Of a stretch of DNA of 64,000 nucleotides, positions 1 to 8,311 are shown piece by piece. The stretch comes from Mycobacteroides chelonae (lineage in GTDB: Bacteria; Actinomycetota; Actinomycetes; Mycobacteriales; Mycobacteriaceae), in contig NZ_CP050145.1 in NCBI RefSeq assembly GCF_016767715.1, positions 1,860,001 through 1,924,000 on the forward strand, given 5' to 3'. The notes under the pieces were generated by a model. That model did not search any database. It saw only the letters and a program-made list of their open reading frames with translations, and was not told the origin of the DNA. Position numbers and translations under genes: made by a program. Position 1 is the stretch's first letter, and each line of letters begins with the position of its first letter.

Positions 1-287
1 CACAGCACCGTAGCGACGTTCATCAGATAAAAGGTCGACTGCGCGCCACCGACACCGCGCCACTGGTCGCCGAACGGACCAACCGGTGCGCCGGGCCACA
101 CTTCATCCTCGACCAGCTCGAAAATCTGCCGGTAGAAGTCCTGTACGCGCTCGACTTGCAGCGGCCCCTCCTCACCGAGTCTGGCCTCCTCGGCAATCGC
201 CGACGCATCTCGTTCATGGAAGCCTGGGCGTGGAGGATCGACGGATGCGGGTGGGGATGTGTCGTCGTCATCTGACGCAATGGACAT
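1..287 (-). CDS. Hypothetical protein, 5' part only (runs off the left edge)
   Basis: An open frame on the minus strand starts with ATG at 285-287 and continues past base 1, giving about 95 residues. The N-terminus is acidic and proline-rich (a run of four Asp, then a Pro-rich stretch). The rest looks like a folded helical protein with a motif VQDFYRQIFELV followed by a Trp- and Gly-rich stretch. I do not recognise the family. The frame stays open upstream into the integrase gene's end, so the true start could be earlier, but ATG 287 is the first good start. It lies downstream of the integrase on the same strand, so it may be element cargo or the interrupted chromosomal flank. Confidence 0.45.
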   Translation of the reverse strand, partial: MSIASDDDDTSPPASVDPPRPGFHERDASAIAEEARLGEEGPLQVERVQDFYRQIFELVEDEVWPGAPVGPFGDQWRGVGGAQSTFYLMNVATVL

Positions 288-375
288 TTCAGCATCGTAT
301 TGACGCGTTCCGACAATCTCGGGCCGCCGCCCCGCCCGGCGTCCTGCCGCTGGGAAGGTTAGGTCACTTGAGCGA

Positions 376-1782
376 TTACCCGAACAGAGAAGCGCCTACG
401 GCGCGCAACTCGTCGGCTTTCACGTCCGCGTAGATCGACAACGCCACCGCCGGGTCATGACCGTGCCACGCTGCGACGATGTGCGGGGGATGTCCCTGAT
501 CGAGCATGAGTGACACCGACGTGTTGCGTAAGCCGTGCAGCTTGATCCGCCGCAGCCCGGCCCGCGAGCGCAGCCGCTGGAACTCGTCGGTGTAGGACTC
601 AGGGCGCAGCGGTTCGCCGTCCTCACGCACGGCTACTAGACGGTCATCGGACCACGGCACGCCGAGCGCCATGGCCTCGCGTTTCTGGGCTGTCTTGAGG
701 CTACGTAAGGCCTCGGTCACGTCCGCAGGAAGCGGCAGATCGCGACGGCTGCGCGTTGACTTGGGTGCACCCTCTACAGCTTCACTGCCTACGGCCACCC
801 GGCTGCGTCGCACCAAGAGTGTCCCGGTGTCGAGGTCTACCAACGACCAACGCAGACCCAGTATCTCGGAGCGCCGCAGCCCGTAGCACGAAAGAAGCCA
901 GCAGGCGTACAGCCGGTGATCGGATACAGCTTCGCGGAACTGGCCGACTTCGGCCAGAGTCCACGACTTCACCGTCTGCTCGTAACTGTCGGCGTCCCCT
1001 TTGCGCTGGCTGTCGTCGGGGTCGGCATCCTTTGGCCGTTCGACCAACGCAATCACGTTGCGCGGCAACACACCCTGATCGACATAGCTTTGGACGACGG
1101 CGCAGAAGGCCGTCAACGTGGAGCGGACGGTCTGCGCGCTCAGACCGCGCTTCTCGGCGGTGACAGCGCTGTCCTCAGCAGCGGGGGCGTACACACCGCG
1201 CCTCAGGCGGGCTACCCGTCTTGTGCCCAGTAGAGCCGAAAGTGCAGAGTGCACGTCGCCGGGCAGCGCGGCGGCAAGATCGGCGGAGGTGATTCCCTCC
1301 GGGTGTTCGGATACCAGAGCGACCACCCGGCCCGCGAGGGAGTCGGCGCGGTAGTGACGGGGGGAGGTGCGGGCTTCGGTCAGCATCCACTGCACAAGGC
1401 TGTCGCCGTCAGTCTTGGTCAATTGTTGGAGCTTCTTGCCGCCGAGGTAGCGCCGCGCGGGTTTCAGATCGTTCTCATAGCTGTAGATGGTGACGCGCCG
1501 GATGCCGCGCCGACCGGCCAGCCACTCGTCGCACGCCTCGTCAACCGTGATGGCCGTAGGCTTGTTGTAGGTGCCTGAGGAGACCTCGCTGGTGATGCGC
1601 CGAAACTCGCGCCGGGCTTCGGCTTTGGTGCGGAATGTGAACTTACGGCGGTCACGGCCACCATCAGGCTTAGTCCCCACATCGACCTGGAACCAGTAAC
1701 TCACTGTCCCGTTCTTGGCGGTGTGCTGGCTGATCGGTTCTGCCCGTCGAGTGCGCTTGGGCTTGCCCTGCTCCGTGCTCAT
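376..1782 (-). CDS. Tyrosine-type site-specific integrase with an inserted winged-helix-like segment
   Basis: This 468-residue protein is a phage/ICE-type tyrosine recombinase that cuts and joins attachment sites. Residues 28-70 look like an arm-site-binding domain (SYWFQVDVGT followed by a basic stretch). The catalytic domain has Arg I in GLRRSE (R303), the H-x-x-R box LHGLR (H416, R419), the third histidine region WHGH (about H442) and the nucleophile Y451 in SIYADV. Between the arm domain and the catalytic domain, roughly residues 147-201, lies an insertion that reads like a small winged-helix domain. The ATG overlaps the stop of the upstream gene by 4 nt, so the two are translationally coupled. 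It probably drives integration of the left element at a tRNA-Val site. Confidence 0.93.
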   Translation of the reverse strand: MSTEQGKPKRTRRAEPISQHTAKNGTVSYWFQVDVGTKPDGGRDRRKFTFRTKAEARREFRRITSEVSSGTYNKPTAITVDEACDEWLAGRRGIRRVTIYSYENDLKPARRYLGGKKLQQLTKTDGDSLVQWMLTEARTSPRHYRADSLAGRVVALVSEHPEGITSADLAAALPGDVHSALSALLGTRRVARLRRGVYAPAAEDSAVTAEKRGLSAQTVRSTLTAFCAVVQSYVDQGVLPRNVIALVERPKDADPDDSQRKGDADSYEQTVKSWTLAEVGQFREAVSDHRLYACWLLSCYGLRRSEILGLRWSLVDLDTGTLLVRRSRVAVGSEAVEGAPKSTRSRRDLPLPADVTEALRSLKTAQKREAMALGVPWSDDRLVAVREDGEPLRPESYTDEFQRLRSRAGLRRIKLHGLRNTSVSLMLDQGHPPHIVAAWHGHDPAVALSIYADVKADELRAVGASLFG

Positions 1783-2444
1783 TGGTCGTCCTCCTTGACG
1801 TTGGTGGGTTTCGGTTGGTGGAGGCGTTCGCGCGCCTTGGCGATAGCAGCCGTTGCGTTCTCCTGCCGCTTCTGTTTCCGTTGTTCCGGTGTGCTGGGGC
1901 TCGCGTCACGCTGGCGCGGTGGGGGCGCTTTGGGCAACGACTCGTCATCGAGCAGGCCCTCGTCTTTCGCACGCCGGATCAGCCGGTCGAGGGTGCCGAA
2001 GCTCAGATGCATCTGTTCCTTGACGGTCTTGCGCACCGGCAGGCCCAGCTCGCGCGCCTCATAGACAAGGCGCGCAACCATGTTCAGCTGATCGTCGGTC
2101 CCCATCTCTGGACGCGTGAGGGTCTGGGCAGTGTCACCAGGTGCGGCGATCAGGCCGCCGATGCGGTGATGCCATTGCACTGCCGTCGCCGCTAGGCGTC
2201 GCACCACGGGTTGCACGATCGCGTAGTCCACCGCGCCGTCGTCGGCAGTGATGGTCAGCTCGGTGAGCTGTGGTCCGTCGGGACCGGTTTCGGCCCTTAC
2301 GACGTAGGTCTGCGGATGCCCGTGCAGCCTAATTCGCACGCGTTCATGGGGTTCGGGAACGCGGCCAGGTTTGTGTCCGGGTTCGCCGGAATCGGTCGAC
2401 TCCACGTCGCCGCGACTCAAGTTTCCGCGCTTAACCCTTCGCAT
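1779..2444 (-). CDS. Hypothetical DNA-binding-like protein coupled to the integrase
   Basis: A 221-residue basic protein whose stop overlaps the integrase start (ATGA). The middle, around residues 120-165, holds a helical segment (RKTVKEQMHLSFGTLDRLI) that resembles a helix-turn-helix. The C-terminal 55 residues are charged and low in complexity. The N-terminal 100 residues contain a small beta-rich part of unknown fold. Its position between the divergent operator at 2448-2474 and the integrase suggests a regulator or accessory factor of integration; this is inference from context. The first codon ATG 2444 lies directly beside the palindrome, so binding there would control this operon. Confidence 0.65.
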   Translation of the reverse strand: MRRVKRGNLSRGDVESTDSGEPGHKPGRVPEPHERVRIRLHGHPQTYVVRAETGPDGPQLTELTITADDGAVDYAIVQPVVRRLAATAVQWHHRIGGLIAAPGDTAQTLTRPEMGTDDQLNMVARLVYEARELGLPVRKTVKEQMHLSFGTLDRLIRRAKDEGLLDDESLPKAPPPRQRDASPSTPEQRKQKRQENATAAIAKARERLHQPKPTNVKEDDQ

Positions 2445-2447
2445 AAT

Positions 2448-2474
2448 GAGGAATGTAACCTATGTACATTCCTC
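2448..2474. promoter_or_regulatory. Perfect 10-bp inverted repeat, probable operator of the divergent int/xis promoters
   Basis: GAGGAATGTA at 2448-2457 and TACATTCCTC at 2465-2474 are exact reverse complements separated by 7 nt. The palindrome sits between the divergent starts at 2444 (minus) and 2498 (plus). A CATAAT hexamer at 2442-2447 could be a -10 element for the plus-strand gene. Such a site between integrase and excisionase operons is typical of a repressor or excisionase operator. Confidence 0.7.
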
Positions 2475-2497
2475 AGGCAACCCCCGATGCTAGTTGC

Positions 2498-2737
2498 ATG
2501 ACCACCACTACCGAAGCTCCAGCCGCACGGCCTCTAACTCTGGACGATCTGCGTGCAGAAGGAACGACCGTAAGTGTCAGGCGCGCAGCCGAATACATCG
2601 GAGTAAGCCACGCGTACGCCTATCACATGGCGCGCGACGGATTGCTCCCCACAATCAAGCTGGGCACCCGTCGCATTCGCGTTCCCACTGCCTCATTGCT
2701 GCGCATGCTCGACCCGCAGGACTGCGGCATTGTCTAG
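2498..2737 (+). CDS. Excisionase / AlpA-like helix-turn-helix protein
   Basis: A protein of 79 residues with a MerR/excisionase-type DNA-binding domain: VSVRRAAEYIGVSHAYAY (turn between the helices) followed by the wing KLGTRRIRVPTASLLRML. Such proteins bend att DNA during excision or regulate the element. I choose ATG 2498 because the upstream in-frame ATG at 2462 lies inside the palindromic operator and would leave no room for a promoter. It is divergent from the integrase operon and shares the operator at 2448-2474. Confidence 0.8.
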   Translation: MTTTTEAPAARPLTLDDLRAEGTTVSVRRAAEYIGVSHAYAYHMARDGLLPTIKLGTRRIRVPTASLLRMLDPQDCGIV

Positions 2738-2908
2738 TCGAGGCATGAGCACCGGCGAGAGCTGTGCACCCCGAGTCGATGGAATAACCGCTATGCCAAG
2801 CGAATCGCGGCCAGAACCGCCGCCTTGAATCGGTGCGCCCGGCGGGCACCACCCCGCCGGGCCAACGACACCGAGTCATGCTCGACCCATCTACGGAAGA
2901 CCGAACAA

Positions 2909-4546
2909 ATGAAGAGTATCAAGAACGACGGCATTGTGGCCGGGTCAGAGGCCAACGGGCACAGCCATAACGGGGTGGGCCAGTTTGTCGGACCAAGCAC
3001 CGACAGCCGTTCGCAGATGCCGTCGGACCCGCGTGGCCGCGTACACGGGCAGCCGGGATATAACCCATTCGACAATCCCGCCGCCGAGGCGAAGCGTCAG
3101 CAGAAAATGAAAGTGGAGGCCGTCACCGAGGATCGCAAGAACCGTTGGAAGCCACACTGGTTCGCGCTAGATAGCCTGGCTGAGCTGTCACATCCATGGG
3201 CTAGCAAGCTCGTGTGGAAGTTTGAGCGCCACGACGCCTTCCGGGACCCTGTCACCGACCCGCCCACGGTGATGTTCTGTGGCGTGGATGCGGTGGAGGC
3301 AGGTGCCGGTGATGAGCATCTGGAAGCGCTGCACAAGCTCAAGCCAGATGAGATGGCGGCGCTCAAGATCCGTGCCGCCGCCATTCGCCAGGACCGCCGC
3401 AAGCAAGTGGACAGCATGGCGCGTGCCATTGCCGTCGAGCGCGAGGGTGGGAACACTGAACTACCCCCGGTAACCAGTCTGCGCGATTTGCTCGCAGAGA
3501 AGGACGATGACGACGAGTTTCGGATCGCGAACGTCTGGCCGGGTGGCGGGGCGAAAGTGTTGTGCGTGGCTCAAGCTGGGGGCGGCAAGACAACGCTGAG
3601 CGGCAACCTGATGCGCTCTCTCGCCGACGGCGATTCGTTCCTTGATGTGTTCCAGGTGTCACAGCGCGCCGAGCGCATCGTGATCATCGACAATGAAATG
3701 ACCAAAGGCATGCTGCGCGGCTGGCTACGGCGGCAAGGCGTCCGAAATGTCGGCGCGGTGGCCGATGTCGTCACACTGCGCGGGCAGGCCGGTCTGTTCG
3801 ATATGGGCAACGACCGGCTACGCAGCCTGTGGACCCGACGTTTGGCCGATCTGGGTTGCGATTTCGTGGTGTTCGACTGCCTCAAACCGGTGCTGGAAGC
3901 GATGGGCTTGGACGAGAACCGCGAGACCGGAAGGTTCCTGTACCCGTTCACCGAAATGCTGGCCGAAGCCGGGGTCAACGATGTGCTGGTTCACCATCAC
4001 ATGGGCCATGCGAACGAACGGGCGCGCGGGGATTCCTCAATGCTCGGCTGGTCGGATGCCAACTGGAAAATCGTCGTCCAGGCCAATGAGGTCACCGGGG
4101 ACAAGCTCCGGTACTTCTGCACCGACAAGGTTCGAGGCGCTGAGCGTGAGGTGAAAGAGGGCCTGCTGACATACGCGCACAGCACCGGGCACCTGACGTA
4201 CGCAGGCGGTGACCGTGTCGCAGCGAAGAAGGAGGCAACGGTGGACCAGCGCATCGAGCGCATCCTGGAGGTGCTGGCCGACAGTCACGCCGACGGAACC
4301 GAGGTCATGAACAAGTCGGCCATCCGCAAGGCCGTGGGCGGCAAGACGGAGATCACCGACGACGCGCTCGGGAAGTTGATGCAGGAGAAGGCCAATCCGC
4401 GCGTTGTCTGCCGACATGAGGGTAGGTCGCAGCTCTATCAGCTCACCCCGTACGGCATGGACCCCATGAATGTTGCGGATACCAAGCGCCCGGCGCTTTT
4501 CGGTCGAGCGGAGTCCGGCGACGGGGTCAAGGAACCGAGATCGTGA
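2909..4546 (+). CDS. RepA-like AAA/RecA-fold ATPase, putative replication helicase
   Basis: A 545-residue protein with a RecA-type ATPase core in the style of plasmid/phage RepA helicases. Walker A is AQAGGGKTT (about residues 221-229), a strand IVIIDNEM follows, and Walker B is DFVVFDC (about 318-324). Further on comes DVLVHHHMGH, typical of this group, and a C-terminal helical region that may be a winged helix (KSAIRKAVGG). The N-terminal 190 residues are charged with no recognised domain. Start ATG 2909 has GGAAG nine bases upstream; a longer frame from 2825 lacks such a site. It stands immediately before the repeat cluster at 4561-4752, which suggests autonomous replication after excision. 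Confidence 0.8.
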   Translation: MKSIKNDGIVAGSEANGHSHNGVGQFVGPSTDSRSQMPSDPRGRVHGQPGYNPFDNPAAEAKRQQKMKVEAVTEDRKNRWKPHWFALDSLAELSHPWASKLVWKFERHDAFRDPVTDPPTVMFCGVDAVEAGAGDEHLEALHKLKPDEMAALKIRAAAIRQDRRKQVDSMARAIAVEREGGNTELPPVTSLRDLLAEKDDDDEFRIANVWPGGGAKVLCVAQAGGGKTTLSGNLMRSLADGDSFLDVFQVSQRAERIVIIDNEMTKGMLRGWLRRQGVRNVGAVADVVTLRGQAGLFDMGNDRLRSLWTRRLADLGCDFVVFDCLKPVLEAMGLDENRETGRFLYPFTEMLAEAGVNDVLVHHHMGHANERARGDSSMLGWSDANWKIVVQANEVTGDKLRYFCTDKVRGAEREVKEGLLTYAHSTGHLTYAGGDRVAAKKEATVDQRIERILEVLADSHADGTEVMNKSAIRKAVGGKTEITDDALGKLMQEKANPRVVCRHEGRSQLYQLTPYGMDPMNVADTKRPALFGRAESGDGVKEPRS

Positions 4547-4560
4547 AAATGCCTTGCGAC

Positions 4561-4752
4561 CTGCATTTTCTATCGTCCCCATACGAAGGGTACGACGCCC
4601 CAAAATCTTTCGTCCCCCACCGAGGGGGCGAAGGGGTACGGCACCGCATGAAAACCATGTTTGAACTGCATTTTCTATCGTCCCCTCGGGAGGGTCAGAT
4701 AGGAGACCATCCCTATCGTCCCGTGGTACCCCTCCCTATAGGGGAGGGGTAC
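4561..4752. repeat. Cluster of TCGTCCC-headed repeats and palindromes, candidate origin or packaging site
   Basis: The 20-bp sequence starting CTGCATTTTC occurs at 4561-4580 and again, identical, at 4666-4685. TCGTCCC occurs four times (about 4573, 4610, 4679 and 4716), each followed by an imperfect G/C-rich inverted repeat, and three of the four blocks end in or near GGGTACG. The last one is a strong hairpin: GTACCCCTCCC (4726-4736), TATA, then GGGGAGGGGTAC (4741-4752). Spacings are about 36, 69 and 37 nt. Position just after the RepA-like gene suggests iterons of a replication origin; a terminator or cos/pac site is an alternative. Confidence 0.55.
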
Positions 4753-5004
4753 GGACGTGGGCACGGTTATGAACGGCCAAACGAAAAGGGCACCGATACC
4801 GCTGGAGGGATGCGGAGGCGGTGGAGTCAGATGGGTGTGGAGGGCTGTAAGGACATGACGGCACCACAGCTCACCCGCCGACCGTTCGAGAGCTGTGGAG
4901 GCGGTGAAGATGTGGCGACGCTTCCCGAAATACCAAGTCGCAGAACGGACAATGCCGCCGTGCGACAGTGTTGTAGATGCACGTAATGGGAACACAATGG
5001 GTGC
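4753..5004. other. Intergenic stretch with no convincing gene
   Basis: The stretch contains short repeated GGAGGCGGTG motifs (about 4814 and 4894) but no reading frame that looks like a protein. It completes the roughly 450-bp gap between the RepA-like gene and the next CDS and may carry promoter signals for the genes that follow. Confidence 0.4.
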
Positions 5005-5499
5005 ATGGCACCACGAGAGAACAGACAGGATTCCTATGCCCGCGCTGCCCGCGCTTCCGACATGCGGGCAACCGGGCAGACCTGGCAGATAATCGCGGAC
5101 TCCGAGGGCTACCCCAGTCTGCTGGCAGCGAAGAAAGCGGTGGAGCGTCATCGCCAGCGCAACCCTCTGGGAACCGTTGCGGGGCTGCGTTTTGATTCCC
5201 ACGAGGGCTACCGGATTACCAAGGCAACCCTGTTCGGGTGCATGGCCGAGGCAAGGCAGCGAGGAGACCTGACCGAAACCATCGCAGCGGCACGAGCCAT
5301 CAACGACACCATCGACAAGCAATGCAAGCTGATGGGCGCGCACGTCTCGGTTTCTCAGCAGGTCGATGTCAACGTGACCACCGACCCTGTGGCGCTGCTC
5401 GACAAACTGGAGCAAGCGCTATTGGCCCGCGACGACCAACGCCAGTTGCAGCTACAGACCCCCACCATTGATGCCGAATTCGAGGGGATCGAACGATGA
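5005..5499 (+). CDS. Helix-turn-helix phage protein, possible small terminase-like subunit
   Basis: A 164-residue protein. Residues 14-50 form a homeodomain-like helix-turn-helix (RATGQTWQIIADSEGYPSLL), the pattern seen in actinophage DNA-packaging or DNA-binding proteins where a repeat-reading helix follows 'AARRA...'. The rest is helical, with QQVDVNVTTDPVALLDKLEQ near the C-terminus, the arrangement seen in small terminase-like proteins. The large terminase lies 4 kb downstream on the same strand. Its stop overlaps the next start by 4 nt. The assignment to a small terminase is inference from the HTH and the element type. Confidence 0.55.
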   Translation: MAPRENRQDSYARAARASDMRATGQTWQIIADSEGYPSLLAAKKAVERHRQRNPLGTVAGLRFDSHEGYRITKATLFGCMAEARQRGDLTETIAAARAINDTIDKQCKLMGAHVSVSQQVDVNVTTDPVALLDKLEQALLARDDQRQLQLQTPTIDAEFEGIER

Positions 5500-5954
5500 G
5501 CGCCACCACAACCGCCGACCTGATCAGGGCCGCAACATCAGTCGCCCGCGATGTGTCCGACGGCAAGCTCGACCCGGCGACTCTTGAACAGCAGATGGTT
5601 GAGGAACTTCAGGCGCTTGTCGCCGTCGTGGTCGGCGCAGGTGATCCGCTCTGGGACTTGCAGGTTCAGGTCGCCTCGGGCGTCTTGGCGGCCGGAGGTA
5701 TCGAGGCCAACGAACTTTCCGAATGGGCAGCAGTTGCACACCGTCGTGAGAACCCCGATGCGCCTTCGGAGGCCGCTGTGCCGATCGGCGGTGCCGATAC
5801 CCCGCCGGAAGCCATTTTGTCCGGCTCCGGCGAGCTGAGCCCCGAAAGCGACCCCGCTGATGATGATTTCGCCGACGTACCGCGTGAGGTCCTCGCCGAA
5901 GCCGAGGCGGCGGCGATGGAAATCATCGACTTGTGGCGCGAGGCCAACCGATGA
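5496..5954 (+). CDS. Hypothetical acidic protein
   Basis: A protein of 152 residues, with helical N-terminal half and a highly acidic, Pro- and Ser-rich C-terminal half (SPESDPADDDFADVP). I do not recognise a family. It overlaps both neighbours by ATGA, so it belongs to the translationally coupled run 5005-6148. No membrane segment or metal-binding motif is visible. Confidence 0.6.
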   Translation: MSATTTADLIRAATSVARDVSDGKLDPATLEQQMVEELQALVAVVVGAGDPLWDLQVQVASGVLAAGGIEANELSEWAAVAHRRENPDAPSEAAVPIGGADTPPEAILSGSGELSPESDPADDDFADVPREVLAEAEAAAMEIIDLWREANR

Positions 5955-6148
5955 ATGTTCTTTCCCGTCTGCGTGATCTGACTGCGGCCGACCCTGAACC
6001 CGAGCCCGAACCGGCACCTGACCCAGTGCCGTCCGTCGGCTGCCGGAAGTGCGCGCCAGCACCACTCAATCGTGGGCCAAAGTTCGGCGGCACCATCCTG
6101 GCTCGTGGTCGCGGCGTCCCCGCAGACAACGGTCTTCGCGTCCTGTAG
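5951..6148 (+). CDS. Small hypothetical protein
   Basis: A 65-residue frame starting at ATG 5951, overlapping the upstream stop as ATGA. It opens with MNVLSRLRDLTAADPEPEPE, continues Pro/Glu-rich and contains a single GCRKC pair. No family is recognised. Translational coupling is the main reason to accept it. Confidence 0.45.
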   Translation: MNVLSRLRDLTAADPEPEPEPAPDPVPSVGCRKCAPAPLNRGPKFGGTILARGRGVPADNGLRVL

Positions 6149-6214
6149 CGCCCTGGCCTGCGCGTCTATCTGGACTAGACCCGTGCGAGGCAGTGCCGAC
6201 CGCCGCATCGAGCG

Positions 6215-6281
6215 TCTAAATAGAGTCCATTGCGGATTGATCGACAGTGTTCTAATATGACTTTTAGAGTTCAAATAGACA
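6215..6281. repeat. Res-like repeats upstream of the serine recombinase
   Basis: Three related AT-rich 12-mers precede the recombinase: TCTAAATAGAGT (6215-6226), TCTAATATGACT (6251-6262) and TTCAAATAGACA (6270-6281). They differ strongly in base composition from the GC-rich surroundings. Resolvases of the Tn3/Hin family bind such subsites next to their own genes, both for recombination and for autoregulation. They could equally be the promoter region. Confidence 0.45.
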
Positions 6282-6295
6282 CTAGAGGGGCGGAC

Positions 6296-7072
6296 ATGAG
6301 CAAGGGCCAGACCATCGGTTACGTGCGAGTTAGCACCACCGACCAGAACACTGAGCGGCAGTTAGACGGTATCCAGGTGGACAAGACGTTCACCGATCAC
6401 GCATCGGGCAAGGACACCAACCGGCCAGCGCTGCAGGAGTGCCTCGCATACCTCCGCGAGGGCGACACACTGGCTGTCCACTCGATGGACCGATTGGCCC
6501 GCTCGCTGGTCGATCTTCGCCAAACCGTGGACCAGCTGACCGCCAAGGGCATCCGGGTTCGATTCGTCAAAGAGGGCCTGACCTTCGGCGATACCAGCGA
6601 TCCGTGCGCCGTGCTGATGCTGAGCGTCATGGGCGCGGTGGCCGAGTTTGAGCGCGCCCTCACGCTGGAGCGTCAGCGTGAGGGAATCGCTATCGCTAAG
6701 ACCAAGGGGGTCTACAAAGGCCGAGTGCCCGTCCTATCCGAGGAACAGGCCGCAGACGTTGACCGACGCATGGCCGACGGCGAGTCCGCGACGGCGCTTG
6801 CGCGCGAGTACGGCGTATCCCGCGCAACCGTCTACAACATGCGGTGGAACGAAGCCGACGTGATCGCCGTGGATGACCTGTTCCGCAAGCGCGGCAAGCT
6901 CACTCGCGAGCACGATGAGGTGAAAGAACTGGCCGAGCGGCTTGGACGTGCCCCGTCGGCAGTATCTGCACGCATGCGCAACCTCCAGGCAGCACACGCC
7001 GAGCCGGGTGTATACCCCGGAACCAGCTGGCATTTCACCCGCACGGACCGCTTGGTGGCCGACCGAGCGTGA
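6296..7072 (+). CDS. Serine recombinase (resolvase/invertase family)
   Basis: A 258-residue small serine recombinase. The catalytic domain has the nucleophile S13 in YVRVSTTDQN, the motif DRLARS and the helix-E region LMLSVMGAVAEFERAL. The DNA-binding part has the HTH ALAREYGVSRATVYNM. After it comes an extra 70-residue C-terminal extension (KLTREHDEVKELAERLGRAP) that standard resolvases lack and that looks like a second HTH. Start ATG 6296 has a strong GAGGGG site; the in-frame ATG at 6230 falls inside the repeats. It may resolve dimers or invert a segment of the element. Confidence 0.9.
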   Translation: MSKGQTIGYVRVSTTDQNTERQLDGIQVDKTFTDHASGKDTNRPALQECLAYLREGDTLAVHSMDRLARSLVDLRQTVDQLTAKGIRVRFVKEGLTFGDTSDPCAVLMLSVMGAVAEFERALTLERQREGIAIAKTKGVYKGRVPVLSEEQAADVDRRMADGESATALAREYGVSRATVYNMRWNEADVIAVDDLFRKRGKLTREHDEVKELAERLGRAPSAVSARMRNLQAAHAEPGVYPGTSWHFTRTDRLVADRA

Positions 7073-7283
7073 ACCGACACGCCCGCGACACGCCGGAGCG
7101 TCCAACAATTTTCTGCGCGCTCCCCTGCGGTCACTAGGCGGTGATCACAATGCCGCCATGCTTTTAATGTCCCTCGTCGTTGGCAAAGCCCTGTCGGACA
7201 ATGCCGCGTTATTACCTTGTCCAACAACATATTCGGCGTCGCCGCTTCTGTGCTTCTGCACTCACGCGCCGTACTCTTCGGGC

Positions 7284-7610
7284 ATGAGCACAACAACTGC
7301 CGTTGCCGTTGCCGTTGATCCGGCTTCCCGCTCGGACGCGTCCTGGCGTGCCCTGCTCGGAAATCTCAAACTGCGTGGAGCGCCGGACACCGACTCCCAG
7401 GTGATCGCATGTCATCAGGGACTTGCCTTTCACCGCGCTCGAAAGGTCCTTGAGCGCGAGGTCAATTCCCTGAGCGCGCCGGGTGTGGATCGCTTGGTTG
7501 CCACCCTGCGACAGGGAGCACATAAGGCCATCGATGCCGAGGTCGATTCACTGACCCCACCGGGCGTGGATCGCCCACACAATGCCCTCGGTGAGGCGGT
7601 GGCCCGATGA
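7284..7610 (+). CDS. Hypothetical protein with an internal peptide repeat
   Basis: A 108-residue protein starting at ATG 7284. The C-terminal half contains two copies of a similar segment, EVNSLSAPGVDRL and EVDSLTPPGVDRP, about 30 residues apart, pointing to an internal duplication. The family is not recognised. Its stop overlaps the next start (ATGA). The 7073-7283 stretch upstream holds no gene that I can support. Confidence 0.55.
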   Translation: MSTTTAVAVAVDPASRSDASWRALLGNLKLRGAPDTDSQVIACHQGLAFHRARKVLEREVNSLSAPGVDRLVATLRQGAHKAIDAEVDSLTPPGVDRPHNALGEAVAR

Positions 7611-8311
7611 TCGCCAAGAGACGCACCAAGCTCGGTCTGCCACCGGTGAGTCCGTTGATGCCTTCTGCCGCTGGGGCTCCCAAGGCCAAGGCATCTCAGG
7701 CTGAGCTTCGGGATCGCCGCCGCAAGCGGTTGCCGATTCATCTAACTGGCACATTCAACCTCGCCGTCGAAGTCCGGGATGTTTGCACGCCTGCTGCCTA
7801 TGCCACCTCAAAGCTCCCCGAACCACGCGCGGCCCGTCGCCTCGTCGAGGCTGTGAATGAAGCTGTCGCCGAGCTTGTCCACGTCGGTTCGGGGCTGGTC
7901 GCGGAGTCGTCCGCCGTTGACGGCCAGACGCGGCGTGCTGCGGGAGACCGTGCGGCGCGACCGACTCAGCCGGAAATCACCGCTGATGTGCTGATTAGCG
8001 GATCGTGGGCAGATGTCCTTGCTGACTATGCCAAGCAAGTCAGCGGCGCGCTGAGCGCGGTGCTTGACCGTGCTCATCCACCGGATGCATATGCGTTGCG
8101 CGGTAATCCCAGCGCCTCCGAACGCGTCGAACGTGCCCTGCGCGGGCTCGATTCGGCGGTGTTGAGCCTCGAACGCGCAGTGCCCAAGATCGCTCAGAGA
8201 CAAAGCCTTCCGAGTATCGAGGACTGGAATCGCCAGCAGCGCGAGCGCCAGGCCACCGAGCGCGCCGAGCGCGTTACCCGCCGGTTGGCCCGGATCGGAG
8301 TAGCGCCGTGA
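7607..8311 (+). CDS. Hypothetical phage-type protein
   Basis: A protein of 234 residues, basic at both ends and helical throughout, without membrane segments. The last 60 residues are a charged coiled-coil-like helix rich in Arg/Glu (NRQQRERQATERAERVTRR). It is coupled to both neighbours by 4-nt overlaps (7607-7610 and 8308-8311). Similar uncharacterised proteins are frequent in actinophage early operons. No function can be assigned. Confidence 0.6.
   Translation: MIAKRRTKLGLPPVSPLMPSAAGAPKAKASQAELRDRRRKRLPIHLTGTFNLAVEVRDVCTPAAYATSKLPEPRAARRLVEAVNEAVAELVHVGSGLVAESSAVDGQTRRAAGDRAARPTQPEITADVLISGSWADVLADYAKQVSGALSAVLDRAHPPDAYALRGNPSASERVERALRGLDSAVLSLERAVPKIAQRQSLPSIEDWNRQQRERQATERAERVTRRLARIGVAP

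Noticed and set aside
4561..4752. CRISPR array
   Set aside because: Repeats are unequal, spacers vary from about 36 to 69 nt, and no cas genes are near.
4543..4986. Protein-coding gene over the repeat cluster
   Set aside because: The reading frame mirrors the DNA repeats, has low-complexity peptide duplicates and no family character.
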